A stretch of 64,000 nucleotides of DNA, from contig JBLXEV010000009.1 of assembly GCA_048262715.1 (NCBI GenBank), forward strand, positions 62,001 to 126,000, read 5' to 3'. The number at the start of each line of letters is the position of its first letter. Positions within the stretch are counted from its first letter, which is position 1. A program made the position numbers and the translations under genes. This DNA comes from Albirhodobacter sp048262715. GTDB lineage: Bacteria; Pseudomonadota; Alphaproteobacteria; Rhodobacterales; Rhodobacteraceae. The notes under the pieces are model-generated. The model did not search any database. It was given only the letters and a program-made list of their open reading frames with translations, and was not told the origin of the DNA. Positions 8,084-15,690 of the stretch are shown here, in pieces.

Positions 8084-8114
8084 AGAAAAACCGCGCGAGT
8101 TGCCCCGCGCGGTT
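8084..8114 (-). terminator. Terminator after accBC
   Basis: A perfect 9-bp stem AACCGCGCG / CGCGCGGTT with an 8-base loop (8089-8114), followed on the minus strand by TTTCTC. It lies 60-90 bases past the accC stop and before aat, so it likely ends the accB-accC transcript. Confidence 0.75.
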
Positions 8115-8172
8115 GCCCAGCTTGCGCTGGAAATGGGATCAGGCCCCGAAAGGGATCAAGCCCAGAATCGGG

Positions 8173-9525
8173 TCAGGCTTGGCCGTAGGTCTTTGCTAGC
8201 CATTTCTCGAGCCAATGGATCGAGTAATCGCCGGAGATCACATCGGGATCGTTCAGAAGCTGATCGAACAACGGCACGGTGGTATCCACCCCGTCCACGA
8301 TCAACTCGCCAAGCGCGCGCTTGAGACGCGCCAGCGCCTCGGGGCGGTTGCGGCCGTGCACGATCAGCTTGCCGATCAGGCTGTCGTAATAGGGCGGGAT
8401 CGAATAGCCGTCATAGAGCGCGCTATCCATGCGCACGCCGAGACCGCCAGGCGCATGATATTGCGTGATCTTGCCGGGGCAGGGCGAGAAGTTCGGCAGC
8501 TTTTCAGCATTGATCCGCACTTCGATAGCCGCGCCGTTGATCTTGAGATCTTCCTGACGGAACTCCATCTCTTCGCCTGCGGCCACGCGGATTTGCTCGC
8601 GCACCAGATCCACGCCGTAGATCGCCTCCGTTACCGGATGTTCCACCTGCAAACGGGTGTTCATCTCGATGAAGAAGAACTCGCCGTCTTCATACAGGAA
8701 TTCAATCGTACCCGCGCCGATATAGTTGATCGCGGCCACAGCATCGGCGCAGACCTTGCCGATCCGGTCGCGCTCTTCTTGGCTGATGCAGGGGCCGGGG
8801 GCCTCCTCGAACACCTTCTGGTGGCGGCGCTGGAGCGAGCAATCGCGCTCGCCCAGATGGACCGCACGGCCCTTGCCATCGCCGAAGACCTGAATCTCGA
8901 TGTGGCGCGGACGCTGGAGGTATTTCTCCATATAAACTTCGTCATTGCCGAAGTTCGATTTGCCCTCGGAGCGCGCGGTGCGGAAGGCGACTTCCAGATC
9001 CTCGTCCGACGTCGCAACCTTCATCCCGCGCCCACCGCCGCCAGCGGTGGCTTTGATGATGATCGGATAGCCGATTTCAGCGGCGACCTTCTTAGCGGTC
9101 TCGAAATCAGGCACCCCACCCGCAGAGCCCGGAACGCAGGGCACACCAAGCTTTTTCATCGTGTCTTTGGCGGTGATCTTGTCGCCCATGATCCGGATCG
9201 TCTCGGCCGTGGGGCCGATGAAGGCGATATCGTGATCGGCCAAGGTCTGGCTGAAGGCCGCGTTCTCTGAGAGGAACCCGTAGCCCGGATGCACGGCCTC
9301 TGCGCCGGTGATCTCGCAGGCCGCGATGATCCGCGGGATCGAGAGGTAGCTCTCGGTCGAGGAATTCGGGCCGATACAGACCGATTCGTCCGCCATGCGC
9401 ACATGCATCGCATCCGAATCCGCCGTGGAATGGACCGCCACCGAGGCGATGCCCATCTCGCGGCAGGCGCGGATCACGCGCAGCGCGATTTCGCCACGGT
9501 TAGCGATCAGGATCTTTGTAAACAT
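8173..9525 (-). CDS. accC: AccC, biotin carboxylase subunit of acetyl-CoA carboxylase
   Basis: A 450-residue ATP-grasp enzyme that carboxylates the biotin on AccB with bicarbonate and ATP, the first half-reaction of fatty acid synthesis. Seen are the N-terminal KILIANRGEIALRVIRACREMG, the Gly-rich ATP loop IIKATAGGGGRGMK, SLQRRHQKVFEEAPGP, and the active-site EMNTRLQVEHPVTE. Length equals the E. coli protein (449). It lies 7 bases after accB in the same operon. A paralogous biotin carboxylase domain is present in MccA at 57.8-59.7 kb, but that one is fused to its own biotin carrier. Confidence 0.98.
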   Translation of the reverse strand: MFTKILIANRGEIALRVIRACREMGIASVAVHSTADSDAMHVRMADESVCIGPNSSTESYLSIPRIIAACEITGAEAVHPGYGFLSENAAFSQTLADHDIAFIGPTAETIRIMGDKITAKDTMKKLGVPCVPGSAGGVPDFETAKKVAAEIGYPIIIKATAGGGGRGMKVATSDEDLEVAFRTARSEGKSNFGNDEVYMEKYLQRPRHIEIQVFGDGKGRAVHLGERDCSLQRRHQKVFEEAPGPCISQEERDRIGKVCADAVAAINYIGAGTIEFLYEDGEFFFIEMNTRLQVEHPVTEAIYGVDLVREQIRVAAGEEMEFRQEDLKINGAAIEVRINAEKLPNFSPCPGKITQYHAPGGLGVRMDSALYDGYSIPPYYDSLIGKLIVHGRNRPEALARLKRALGELIVDGVDTTVPLFDQLLNDPDVISGDYSIHWLEKWLAKTYGQA

Positions 9526-9532
9526 GCGGCCC

Positions 9533-10015
9533 TCACTCGATGATCATCAAGGGCGTGCCGTATTCGACCGGCGTGCCATCCTCGACGAGGATCCGCTTCA
9601 CCGTGCCCGATTTCGGCGCGGGGATGTGGTTCATGGTTTTCATCGCCTCGATGATCAGTACGGTCTGGCCTTCTTTGACCTGTGCGCCGACAGCGGCGAA
9701 GGGCGTCGCGCCCGGCTCTGCTGCGAGATAGGCGGTGCCAACCATCGGCGAGGGCACAGCGCCGGGATGGGCCGACGGGTCATCAGAAACTGCTGCTGCG
9801 ACGGGCGCTGCGGCGACGGCTGCGGGCGCTGCGGCAGGGGCAACACTGACGGGCGCCGATTGCACCACGGTCGATTGTTTGGCCACGCGCACTTCGAGAC
9901 TGTCGTCTTCGCCATATTCACGCACCACCGAAATCTCGGTCAGTTCGTTTTTGTTCAGAAGCTCGGCCAGCGCCTGAATGAAGGCCACGTCGTTTTCATG
10001 GGAATGTTTGGTCAT
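9533..10015 (-). CDS. accB: AccB, biotin carboxyl carrier protein
   Basis: A 160-residue carrier of acetyl-CoA carboxylase. An N-terminal helix (VAFIQALAELLNKNELTEISV), an Ala/Pro/Val-rich flexible linker (about residues 50-90), and a C-terminal biotinyl domain with EAMKTMNHI; the biotinylated lysine is K126. The residue after the usual EAMKM position is Thr-Met rather than Met-Met, a variant I believe is common in this group. The ATG at 10015 (MTKHSHENDV) was chosen over upstream in-frame starts because it matches family length. A BioR-like palindrome lies 113 bases upstream. Confidence 0.96.
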   Translation of the reverse strand: MTKHSHENDVAFIQALAELLNKNELTEISVVREYGEDDSLEVRVAKQSTVVQSAPVSVAPAAAPAAVAAAPVAAAVSDDPSAHPGAVPSPMVGTAYLAAEPGATPFAAVGAQVKEGQTVLIIEAMKTMNHIPAPKSGTVKRILVEDGTPVEYGTPLMIIE

Positions 10016-10127
10016 GCCGTCCTCAAGGATCCTATCGCTTACCCCGACCGCAAGGCCGCAGGCGCGCCTGATTGTATAGGGCGTTATACGGCAAGCGGGG
10101 ATGAGAGGAAAGCCGCGAGTTTTAGAA

Positions 10128-10137
10128 CTATCTATAG
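10128..10137. promoter_or_regulatory. Candidate BioR-type operator upstream of accB
   Basis: The sequence CTATCTATAG is close to the alphaproteobacterial BioR operator TTATMTATAA, differing only in the two outermost bases, which change symmetrically. It lies 113 bases upstream of accB and about 270 bases from preT. BioR (GntR family) represses biotin genes in several alphaproteobacteria. No bioR gene is in the window. The assignment is inference from one short match. Confidence 0.4.
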
Positions 10138-10342
10138 TCTGGAATCTGCACTGTTTTGCGCGGCGCGCAGCGCCCGTTGAGCGCTGCGCTGAAGCAGGTT
10201 GATATCTGGGCCCGCAGATTTGATCGCCGTTTTGAGCGCTTCTAGGCCGCGATGATCGACGCAAATGCCGTTTTTTTTGGCAAATGCGAGTCGAGATTGC
10301 CCGGAATTCATGCACAGGCACCGTTTCTGCTATTTTTAAAAT
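10138..10342. other. Divergent intergenic region accB / preT
   Basis: The region between accB and preT spans 10016-10409. Besides the BioR-like box and the RutR-like box listed separately, it has an AT-rich stretch from about 10270 (poly-T TTTTTTTT at 10271) to 10380 that is likely promoter DNA for preT. No gene is supported. Confidence 0.4.
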
Positions 10343-10358
10343 TTTACCACTTGATAAA
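10343..10358. promoter_or_regulatory. Candidate RutR operator upstream of preT
   Basis: TTTACCACTTGATAAA matches the E. coli RutR consensus TTGACCA-N2-TGGTCAA at 11 of 14 fixed positions. It sits 52 bases before the preT ATG in an AT-rich block where TAAAATTTT occurs twice, 18 bases apart (10337 and 10355). The presence of a rutR gene at 13.3 kb and a better site before pydC (14124) supports it. Confidence 0.45.
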
Positions 10359-10409
10359 ATTTTTACCCGTGCAACGCTAAGAAAAAATCAGCCAGGGAGA
10401 CCCAGCCAG

Positions 10410-11744
10410 ATGTCCGATCCGACTATGGACCACGAACGGCCCCGCCATTCACCGCTTACGAATGGCATCGTCGCTGCACGGCTCGCGCCAGATGAGATCG
10501 CGCAGAATTTCCACGATATCGCGCCCTGTTTGGGGGATCACGAGGCACTGGTTGCGGCGGATCGTTGCTATTTCTGCCATGATGCGCCCTGTATGACGGC
10601 CTGCCCGACTTCGATTGATGTGCCGCTGTTCATCCGGCAAATCGCGACGGGCACGCCGGAGGCGGCGGCCAAGACGATCTTCTCGCAAAATATCCTCGGT
10701 GGGATCTGCGCCCGCGTCTGCCCGACAGAGAACCTCTGCGAAGGGGCCTGCGTGCGTGAGATTGCGGAGGGCAAACCGGTCGAGATCGGCGCGCTGCAAC
10801 GCTATGCGACAGACCGGATGATGGCGAAGCCGCAGCCGTTCACGCGTGCCGCCGAGACGGGCAAAACGGTCGCAGTGGTGGGCGCAGGGCCTGCGGGCTT
10901 GTCATGTGCGCACCGTCTCGCGATGCGCGGTCACGCGGTCACGCTTTATGATGCGCGCGAGAAAGCGGGCGGGCTGAACGAATACGGGATTGCGGCCTAT
11001 AAGGCGGTGGACGGGTTCGCGCAGGCCGAGGTCGATTGGCTGTTGAGCATCGGCGGGATCACCGTTGAAAACGGCTGGAGGCTCGGGGCCTCGGGCACGC
11101 TTGCCGATCTGGAAGCGGCGCATGATGCGGTCTTCCTCGGGATCGGGCTGGGCGGTGTGAATGCGCTGGCGCTGCAGGGCGCGGATATGGCGACCCCCGC
11201 GACAGAGTTCATCGAGCGGCTGCGCCAATCGGATCTCGCCACGCTGCCTGTGGGCCGCAAAGTCGTCGTGATCGGCGGCGGGATGACGGCGGTCGATGCC
11301 GCAGTGCAGGCCAAGCTCTTGGGGGCGGAGACCTCAACGATTGTCTATCGCCGTGGCCGCGAGGACATGCCCGCGAGCGCTGTCGAGCAAGAGCACGCGC
11401 TGGCCAATGGTGTGCGGATCATCACCCATGCCACGCCCAAAGCCTTTATCGGCAAGGGCGCGCTGGAAGCGGTCGAATTCACCCGCACGGATGTCTCGGG
11501 CGAGAGCTTCAGCCTGAAAGCCGATCAATGCTTCACCGCGATTGGCCAAACCCTGATCGCACCCGACGGGATCACCCTTGCGGGCCGCAAACTCGCAGTC
11601 ACCGGCGCGGGGCGTACCAATCGCACGGGCGTCTGGGCGGGCGGCGATTGCACCCAGGGCGGCGATGATCTCACCGTGACGGCCGTGGCCGAGGGCCGCG
11701 ATGCCGCTGACGATATCCACATGACTTTGATGGGGGCACATTAA
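10410..11744 (+). CDS. preT: PreT, NAD-binding subunit of dihydropyrimidine dehydrogenase
   Basis: A 444-residue flavoprotein that takes electrons from NAD(P)H and passes them to PreA, which reduces uracil and thymine. An N-terminal double iron-sulfur domain has Cys53, 56, 61, 65 and Cys100, 104, 110, 114. A FAD site GAGPAG (158-163) and an NAD site in VVVIGGGMTAVDAAVQ follow, then the C-terminal GGDCTQGGDDLTVTAVAEGRDAA. The architecture equals that of glutamate synthase small subunits, but the adjoining preA decides the assignment. AGGGAGA lies about 9 bases before the ATG. One base separates it from preA, so the two subunits are cotranslated. Confidence 0.93.
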   Translation: MSDPTMDHERPRHSPLTNGIVAARLAPDEIAQNFHDIAPCLGDHEALVAADRCYFCHDAPCMTACPTSIDVPLFIRQIATGTPEAAAKTIFSQNILGGICARVCPTENLCEGACVREIAEGKPVEIGALQRYATDRMMAKPQPFTRAAETGKTVAVVGAGPAGLSCAHRLAMRGHAVTLYDAREKAGGLNEYGIAAYKAVDGFAQAEVDWLLSIGGITVENGWRLGASGTLADLEAAHDAVFLGIGLGGVNALALQGADMATPATEFIERLRQSDLATLPVGRKVVVIGGGMTAVDAAVQAKLLGAETSTIVYRRGREDMPASAVEQEHALANGVRIITHATPKAFIGKGALEAVEFTRTDVSGESFSLKADQCFTAIGQTLIAPDGITLAGRKLAVTGAGRTNRTGVWAGGDCTQGGDDLTVTAVAEGRDAADDIHMTLMGAH

Positions 11745-11745
11745 G

Positions 11746-13032
11746 ATGGCTGACCTGCGTTCTAATTTCATCGGCATCAAATCCCCGAACCCGTTCTGGC
11801 TCGCCTCAGCGCCGCCGACAGATAAAGAGGTCAACGTGCGCCGCGCCTTTGAGGCCGGATGGGGCGGGGTGGTCTGGAAGACGCTCGGCTCGGAAGGCCC
11901 GCCCGTGGTCAATGTGTCGGGCCCGCGTTATGGCGCGATCTTCGGCGCGGATCGGCGGCTTCTCGGGCTGAACAATATCGAGCTGATCACCGACCGCTCG
12001 CTGGAGATCAACCTACAAGAGATCAAATCCGTCAAACGCGATTACCCTGATCGCGCGCTGGTGGTCTCGCTGATGGTGCCTTGCGACGAGGAAAGCTGGA
12101 AGGCGATCCTCAAACGGGTCGAGGAGACCGAGGCCGACGGGGTCGAGCTGAACTTCGGCTGCCCGCATGGGATGGCCGAGCGGGGCATGGGCTCGGCGGT
12201 GGGGCAGGTGCCGGAATATATCGAGATGGTGACGCGCTGGGTCAAACAGCATTCGCGGATGCCTTGTATCGTGAAACTGACGCCCAATATCACCGATGTG
12301 CGCGCGCCCGCCGAGGCCGCCAAACGCGGCGGCGCGGATGCGGTCTCGTTGATCAACACAATTAACTCGATCACTTCGGTCGATCTGGATCTCTTCGCGC
12401 CCGAACCAACCATCGACGGCAAAGGCACCCACGGCGGCTATTGCGGCCCTGCGGTGAAACCGATCGCGCTGAATATGGTCGCAGAAATCGCCCGCGCAGA
12501 GGCCACGCGTGGCTTGCCGATTTCCGGCATCGGCGGGGTGACGACATGGCGCGACGCGGCCGAATTCATGGCGCTGGGCGCGGGCAATGTGCAGGTCTGC
12601 ACGGCGGCGATGACCTACGGGTTCAAGGTCGTGGAGGAGATGATTTCGGGCCTTTCCGATTACATGGATCAAAAGGGCTTCACCGCGACGCAAGATCTCG
12701 TCGGGCGCGCTGTCCCCAATGTGACCGATTGGCAGTATCTTAACCTCAATTACACCACCAAAGCCGTCATCAACCAAGATGATTGCATCAAATGCGGGCG
12801 CTGCTATGCGGCCTGCGAGGATACCTCGCACCAAGCAATTGATATGAGCGCGGACCGCGTGTTCACGGTGAAGGACGAGGACTGCGTGGCGTGCAATCTC
12901 TGCGTCAACGTCTGCCCTGTGGATTGCATCACCATGGATGAAATGCCGCTCGGCACGGTCGATCCGCGCAAGGGCGAGCCTGTGGGTGCCTATGCAAACT
13001 GGACGACCCATCCGAACAACCCGAGCAGCTAA
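11746..13032 (+). CDS. preA: PreA, catalytic subunit of dihydropyrimidine dehydrogenase
   Basis: A 428-residue enzyme with an FMN barrel and a C-terminal ferredoxin domain, reducing uracil/thymine to the dihydro forms in the first step of reductive pyrimidine breakdown. The barrel shows NFGCPHGMAERGMGSAVGQ (135-154), KLTPNITD, and SGIGGVTTWRDAAEF. Two [4Fe-4S] clusters are bound by Cys347, 350, 353, 357 and Cys380, 383, 386, 390. Val152 falls where the mammalian enzyme has its active-site Cys671; from memory E. coli PreA also has Val here, so this is likely normal for the bacterial type. Cotranscribed with preT. Confidence 0.95.
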   Translation: MADLRSNFIGIKSPNPFWLASAPPTDKEVNVRRAFEAGWGGVVWKTLGSEGPPVVNVSGPRYGAIFGADRRLLGLNNIELITDRSLEINLQEIKSVKRDYPDRALVVSLMVPCDEESWKAILKRVEETEADGVELNFGCPHGMAERGMGSAVGQVPEYIEMVTRWVKQHSRMPCIVKLTPNITDVRAPAEAAKRGGADAVSLINTINSITSVDLDLFAPEPTIDGKGTHGGYCGPAVKPIALNMVAEIARAEATRGLPISGIGGVTTWRDAAEFMALGAGNVQVCTAAMTYGFKVVEEMISGLSDYMDQKGFTATQDLVGRAVPNVTDWQYLNLNYTTKAVINQDDCIKCGRCYAACEDTSHQAIDMSADRVFTVKDEDCVACNLCVNVCPVDCITMDEMPLGTVDPRKGEPVGAYANWTTHPNNPSS

Positions 13033-13120
13033 CCGTTGACCCTTCCTGCGCAGGGATACCACCGCGCGCAGGCTTCCTCTCTCACAGTCTCCCCGTCGGG
13101 CGCATGTGGCTCAGGTCAGA

Positions 13121-13221
13121 TGCCTCCGGCGGGGATATTTTGTCTCTGTGGAGGGCAAAAGAAGCGCAGGCGCGCTCGGGGGTTTGCGTTTCCATAGAGG
13201 CTAAATATCCCCCGCGGAGCG
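13121..13221. repeat. Dispersed palindromic element, copy A
   Basis: The left arm starts CCTCCGGCGGGGATATTT and the right arm ends CTAAATATCCCCCGCGGAGC; together they fold into a long interrupted hairpin whose inner part pairs CTCTGTGGA with TTTCCATAGAG. It lies between the convergent 3' ends of preA and rutR. Other copies are at 48500, 57632 and (half) 32496. No transposase is attached. Confidence 0.8.
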
Positions 13222-13262
13222 ATCCCCGATCCGCTTTCTGCGCGCGGTCGGTGAGGAGGCCG

Positions 13263-13898
13263 TCAGGGCAGCAACAGCCGCGCATAAAGCGTCTCGATGA
13301 AATTGCCCGCTTCCGCATAGGGGTCATGCCCCGGTCCGAGCACAGCGCGGACCTGCACATCGAAATCGGCGTAGTGCTGGGTGAGGGCCCAGATCGAGAA
13401 GATCAGGTGATGCGGGTCGCTTTCCTTGAGCTTTCCGGCCTCCATCCATGCGCGGATCACATGCGCCTTTTCATCCACCAAGGCTTTGAGATGGCTCTCA
13501 ATTGCCGAAATCATCCGTGGCGCACCCTGCAGGATTTCATTGGCAAATAGGCGGCTTTCGCGCGGCATCTCGCGGCTCATCTCCAGCTTGCGCCGGACGT
13601 AAGCCATGATCTCCGTCGTGGGATCGCCCGCGGGATCCATCTCGCGCAGCGGCGCCAACCAGATATCCATCAGCCCGTTCAAAAGTTCAGTATGGATCGC
13701 CTCTTTCGAGGGGAAATAATAGAGCAGATTGGGTTTCGAGAGGCCTGCGCCCTCGGCGATCTGATCCAGCGTTGCGCCGCGAAATCCTTGCGCGGAGAAC
13801 ACCTCCAGCGCCGCATCCAGAATCGTGCTGCGATTGCGCTGCTGGATCTTGCTGCGCTTTGGCGGGCGCGCGGAAGGGGTGGGGGTCGGAGGGCTCAT
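13263..13898 (-). CDS. rutR: RutR, TetR-family pyrimidine-utilisation repressor
   Basis: A 211-residue DNA-binding protein that in E. coli binds uracil or thymine and releases its operators. The N-terminal helix-turn-helix reads ILDAALEVFSAQGFRGATLDQIAEGAGLSKPNLLYYFPSKEA. The ligand domain follows E. coli RutR closely: IWLAPLREMDP, YVRRKLEMSREMPRESRLFANEILQGAP, LKALVDEKAHVIRAWMEAGKL, and DPHHLIFSIWALTQHYADFDVQV. The ATG at 13898 was chosen because the family starts here; the in-frame extension upstream is not conserved in character. It is divergent from the pydC operon and lies between the two structural operons it probably controls. Confidence 0.93.
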   Translation of the reverse strand: MSPPTPTPSARPPKRSKIQQRNRSTILDAALEVFSAQGFRGATLDQIAEGAGLSKPNLLYYFPSKEAIHTELLNGLMDIWLAPLREMDPAGDPTTEIMAYVRRKLEMSREMPRESRLFANEILQGAPRMISAIESHLKALVDEKAHVIRAWMEAGKLKESDPHHLIFSIWALTQHYADFDVQVRAVLGPGHDPYAEAGNFIETLYARLLLP

Positions 13899-14123
13899 CG
13901 GGATCCGTCGGTTGGGGCGGCAGGTGTCCGCTCTTGCGCGCGCGTTCTTCTTGCTTAGGGTAAGGATTGGCACGGCGCAATACCGAGGCGGTGGACAAGG
14001 CAAGGCGCACAATATTTACGCGACAGGCCGCAATTTCTCGGCCAACACCGCGCGAATTGCATCTTTCTGCATCATTTGCCCAATTTATTGTTGATCGGAG
14101 GCCGCTCCCCGTGCCTCCTATCT

Positions 14124-14139
14124 TTGACCAAATAGTCAG
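14124..14139. promoter_or_regulatory. Candidate RutR operator upstream of pydC
   Basis: TTGACCAAATAGTCAG matches TTGACCA-N2-TGGTCAA at 12 of 14 fixed positions. It ends 16 bases before the GTG start of the beta-ureidopropionase gene and just before its ribosome binding site, where a bound repressor would block transcription. It also lies 226 bases from the rutR start, so autoregulation is possible. Confidence 0.6.
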
Positions 14140-14155
14140 AAAATGGAGGATCCCC

Positions 14156-15403
14156 GTGAGCCTTGGCGATAACACCCGTATTGATTCCGCGCGACTTTGG
14201 GACAGTCTGATGGAGATGGCCAAAATCGGGCCAGGCGTGGCGGGGGGCAACAATCGCCAGACGCTGACCGATGCGGATGCAGAGGGCCGTGCGCTGTTCC
14301 AAAACTGGTGTGAGGCGGCGGGGCTCACCATGGGCGTCGATGAGATGGGCACGATGTTCATGACGCGGGCCGGCGAAGATCCCGACGCGCTCCCCGTCTA
14401 TGTCGGCTCGCATCTCGATACCCAGCCCACGGGCGGCAAATATGACGGGGTGCTGGGGGTTCTGGCGGGGCTGGAAATCGTGCGCCGGATGAATGATCTG
14501 GGCGTGAAGACCAAGCACCCGATTGTCGTGACCAATTGGACCAATGAGGAAGGCGCGCGGTTTGCGCCTGCGATGCTGGCCTCTGGTGTCTTCGCGGGGC
14601 AGTTGGATCTCGATTACGCCTATGCGCGCAAGGATCTCGAGGGCAAAAGCTTCGGCGAGGAACTCGCGCGGATCGGCTGGAAGGGCGATGAGGCGGTCGG
14701 TGCCCGCAAGATGCACGCCTATTATGAGCTGCATATCGAGCAAGGCCCGATCTTGGAAGCAGAGCGCAAGGATATCGGCGTTGTCACCCATTGTCAGGGG
14801 TTGTGGTGGCTGGAATTCACCTTGACCGGCAAGGAGGCGCATACCGGCTCCACCCCGATGAATATGCGCACCAATGCGGGGCTCGCGATGGCGCGGATTT
14901 TGGAGATGGTGCAGGAGGTGGCGATGGCCGCGCAGCCCGGCGCTGTGGGCGGCGTTGGGCAGATGCAGTTCTCGCCCAACTCGCGCAATGTCTTGCCCGG
15001 AACTGTGGTGTTTACTGTCGATATCCGCACGCCGGATCTCGAGAAGCTCACGGATATGCGCGCGCAGATCGAGGCGCGCGGGCGCGAGATTTGCGAAGCG
15101 CTTGGCGTGGGCTGCGAGATCGAGCCTGTCGGGCATTTCGATCCGGTGACCTTCGCGCCTGATCTGGTGAGCGCGGTGCGCGGTGCGGCGGAGAAGCTGG
15201 GCTACAGCCATATGGATCTGATTTCGGGCGCGGGGCATGATGCCTGCTGGGCCGCGAAAGTGGCCCCTGCGACGATGGTGATGTGCCCCTGCGTGGATGG
15301 TCTCAGCCATAACGAGGCGGAGGAGATCACCCCCGATTGGGCGGCGGCTGGCACGGATGTTCTGTTCCACGCGGTGCTGGAGACGGCGCAGGTGGTTTCA
15401 TGA
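14156..15403 (+). CDS. pydC: Zn-dependent N-carbamoyl-beta-alanine amidohydrolase (beta-ureidopropionase)
   Basis: A 415-residue M20/hydantoinase-carbamoylase family metalloenzyme, third step of reductive pyrimidine catabolism: N-carbamoyl-beta-alanine to beta-alanine, CO2 and ammonia. The dinuclear metal site is visible as GSHLDTQPTGGKYDGVLGV, TNEEGARF and YELHIEQGPIL; the substrate and dimer region has GKEAHTGSTPMNMR and the last metal ligand lies in DGLSHNEAE. I chose the GTG at 14156 because GGAGG sits 7 bases upstream and the product then has family length; longer in-frame extension carries no recognisable sequence. Stop overlaps the next start (ATGA). Confidence 0.9.
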   Translation: MSLGDNTRIDSARLWDSLMEMAKIGPGVAGGNNRQTLTDADAEGRALFQNWCEAAGLTMGVDEMGTMFMTRAGEDPDALPVYVGSHLDTQPTGGKYDGVLGVLAGLEIVRRMNDLGVKTKHPIVVTNWTNEEGARFAPAMLASGVFAGQLDLDYAYARKDLEGKSFGEELARIGWKGDEAVGARKMHAYYELHIEQGPILEAERKDIGVVTHCQGLWWLEFTLTGKEAHTGSTPMNMRTNAGLAMARILEMVQEVAMAAQPGAVGGVGQMQFSPNSRNVLPGTVVFTVDIRTPDLEKLTDMRAQIEARGREICEALGVGCEIEPVGHFDPVTFAPDLVSAVRGAAEKLGYSHMDLISGAGHDACWAAKVAPATMVMCPCVDGLSHNEAEEITPDWAAAGTDVLFHAVLETAQVVS

Positions 15404-15690
15404 GCAAACACGCGCATGATTTCGTTGGCTGCATCTGCAACCACTGCGCCGAGGATGGCGCGCCGATTGCGCAGATCATCCACCACCACGACGGATTTTG
15501 GGAGTTCACCTGCGGCGCGGAAGAGCATGACGAGGACGCATTTATCGGCCTATGTTCTGCTTGCGATGCGCAGGCCATCAAATCGCATAAAGCGGGCGTA
15601 AAACTGGAGGCGGGCGAATGGGCCAGCCGCGACGATAAGAGCCAGCCGTGGGAGATCTTCCTGCTGCCAGCCGAGGGAGAAGATGAATGA
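15400..15690 (+). CDS. Small Cys/His-rich protein in the pyrimidine operon
   Basis: A 96-residue soluble protein I do not recognise. It carries six cysteines: C11, C13 and C16 (CICNHC), C38, and C52 and C55 (CSAC), with His4, 6, 28-30, 43 and 63 nearby, a pattern that suggests a zinc- or iron-binding mini-domain. The C-terminal end is acidic. It is fully embedded in the operon: its ATG overlaps the pydC stop and its stop overlaps the dihydropyrimidinase start, both by ATGA. That tight coupling makes a role with these two metalloenzymes likely, for example metal delivery or complex assembly. This is inference. Confidence 0.8.
   Translation: MSKHAHDFVGCICNHCAEDGAPIAQIIHHHDGFWEFTCGAEEHDEDAFIGLCSACDAQAIKSHKAGVKLEAGEWASRDDKSQPWEIFLLPAEGEDE

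Noticed and set aside
11746..13032. Val152 of PreA at the position of the mammalian catalytic Cys
   Set aside because: From memory, E. coli PreA has the same Val, so this seems normal for the bacterial enzyme and not a defect.
13104..13550. Plus-strand frame of 148 codons through palindrome copy A
   Set aside because: It runs through the hairpin repeat and then antisense to rutR; no coding signal of its own.
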